Origin: UQRS01 sp964481575 | GTDB taxonomy: Bacteria > Bacillota > Clostridia > Oscillospirales > Acutalibacteraceae | Reading direction: 5' to 3' | DNA length: 23,029 nt | NCBI GenBank assembly: GCA_964481575.1 | Contig: CAYZTR010000034.1 | Span: 1 to 23,029, forward strand | Part shown: piece by piece, positions 22,677 to 23,029 of the stretch | How positions within the stretch are numbered: position 1 is the first letter of the stretch | Layout: each line of letters begins with the position of its first letter | The notes under the pieces: model-generated | Databases searched by the model: none | What the model was told of the DNA's origin: nothing | What the model saw: the letters and a program-made list of their open reading frames with translations, nothing else | Position numbers and translations under genes: made by a program

Positions 22677-23029
22677 TTAGTTCAGTTCAGCAAAATACTT
22701 AATGGTACGAACCATCTGGCTGGTGTAAGAGTTCTCGTTGTCATACCAAGAGACAACCTGCACCTGATAGGTATCGTCATCCAGCTTGGCAACCATAGTC
22801 TGAGTAGCATCAAACAGAGAGCCATACCGCATACCAATCACATCAGAAGAAACGATTTCGTCCTCGTTGTAGCCGAAGGACTCAGAAGCCTGCGCCTTCA
22901 TAGCAGCGTTGACAGACTCCTTGGTCACGTCAGTGCCCTTAACAACGGCCACCAGAATGGTAGTAGAGCCGGTGGGAACGGGAACACGCTGGGCAGAGCC
23001 GATCAGCTTGCCATTCAGCTCGGGGATAA
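22677..23029 (-). CDS. gap: Glyceraldehyde-3-phosphate dehydrogenase, C-terminal part (5' end outside window)
   Basis: The last 117 codons of glycolytic GAPDH, which converts glyceraldehyde-3-phosphate, phosphate and NAD+ to 1,3-bisphosphoglycerate in the cytoplasm. The visible part includes GSAQRVPVPTGSTT (the conserved substrate- and phosphate-binding region of the catalytic domain), SSDVIGMRYGSLFDATQT and the C-terminal WYDNENSYTSQMVRTIKYF, whose WYDNE segment is diagnostic. The active-site Cys and the NAD-binding domain lie beyond the window. The stop at 22679-22677 is followed by a strong terminator. Whether it is the main glycolytic or a secondary paralogue cannot be told from this fragment. 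Confidence 0.97.
   Translation of the reverse strand, partial: IPELNGKLIGSAQRVPVPTGSTTILVAVVKGTDVTKESVNAAMKAQASESFGYNEDEIVSSDVIGMRYGSLFDATQTMVAKLDDDTYQVQVVSWYDNENSYTSQMVRTIKYFAELN

Overview
The window looks like a chromosomal segment of an anaerobic, spore-forming member of the Clostridia, probably of the Oscillospiraceae/Ruminococcaceae type. The reasons are a pro-sequence-bearing sporulation sigma factor (SigK), a spore-type LysM/GH18 hydrolase, a secreted enzyme ending in a dockerin, Gram-positive ribosome binding sites, and a type I-C CRISPR-Cas system. Mean base composition is moderate. No database search was possible, so all family calls are read from the translated sequence.

Layout. 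(1) 1-2435, minus strand: a drug-export pair, a MATE transporter followed by an ABC half-transporter cut by the window edge. It is divergent from an HxlR-type regulator (2550-2960) across a very compact double promoter. (2) 3148-3231: tRNA-Leu(GAG) on the minus strand with a consensus promoter and its own terminator. (3) 3468-7460: a 1330-residue secreted, multidomain, dockerin-bearing glycosidase-like protein. (4) 7558-16505: a complete type I-C CRISPR-Cas locus (cas3-cas5c-cas8c with internal cas11c-cas7-cas4-cas1-cas2, leader, array of six repeats) lying between two copies of the 3' end of sigK. (5) 16443-18595: intact sigK (minus), then the LysM/GH18 gene (plus). (6) 18671-19075: a small helix-turn-helix regulator (minus), followed by about 800 bases of AT-rich DNA with no convincing gene. 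(7) 19964-22161: promoter, single-aptamer glycine riboswitch and an alanine/glycine symporter that carries an unusual N-terminal lipoprotein domain. (8) 22677-23029: the C-terminal end of glyceraldehyde-3-phosphate dehydrogenase (minus), cut by the window edge.

Main points. The CRISPR-Cas block is bracketed by a 56-base direct repeat (53 identities) that is the 3' end of sigK. The left copy still encodes the last 20 residues and an in-frame stop, and its three differences are all synonymous. This is the footprint expected if the block entered the chromosome at the 3' end of sigK, although no recombinase is visible. The Cas1 of this system carries Tyr where the family has its catalytic His, so spacer acquisition may be dead while interference genes look intact. 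The array is interrupted at its leader end by a 10-N assembly gap, so its true size is unknown. The glycine riboswitch appears wired as an OFF switch for the lipoprotein-fused symporter. The sigK ribosome binding site is buried in a ten-base-pair hairpin.
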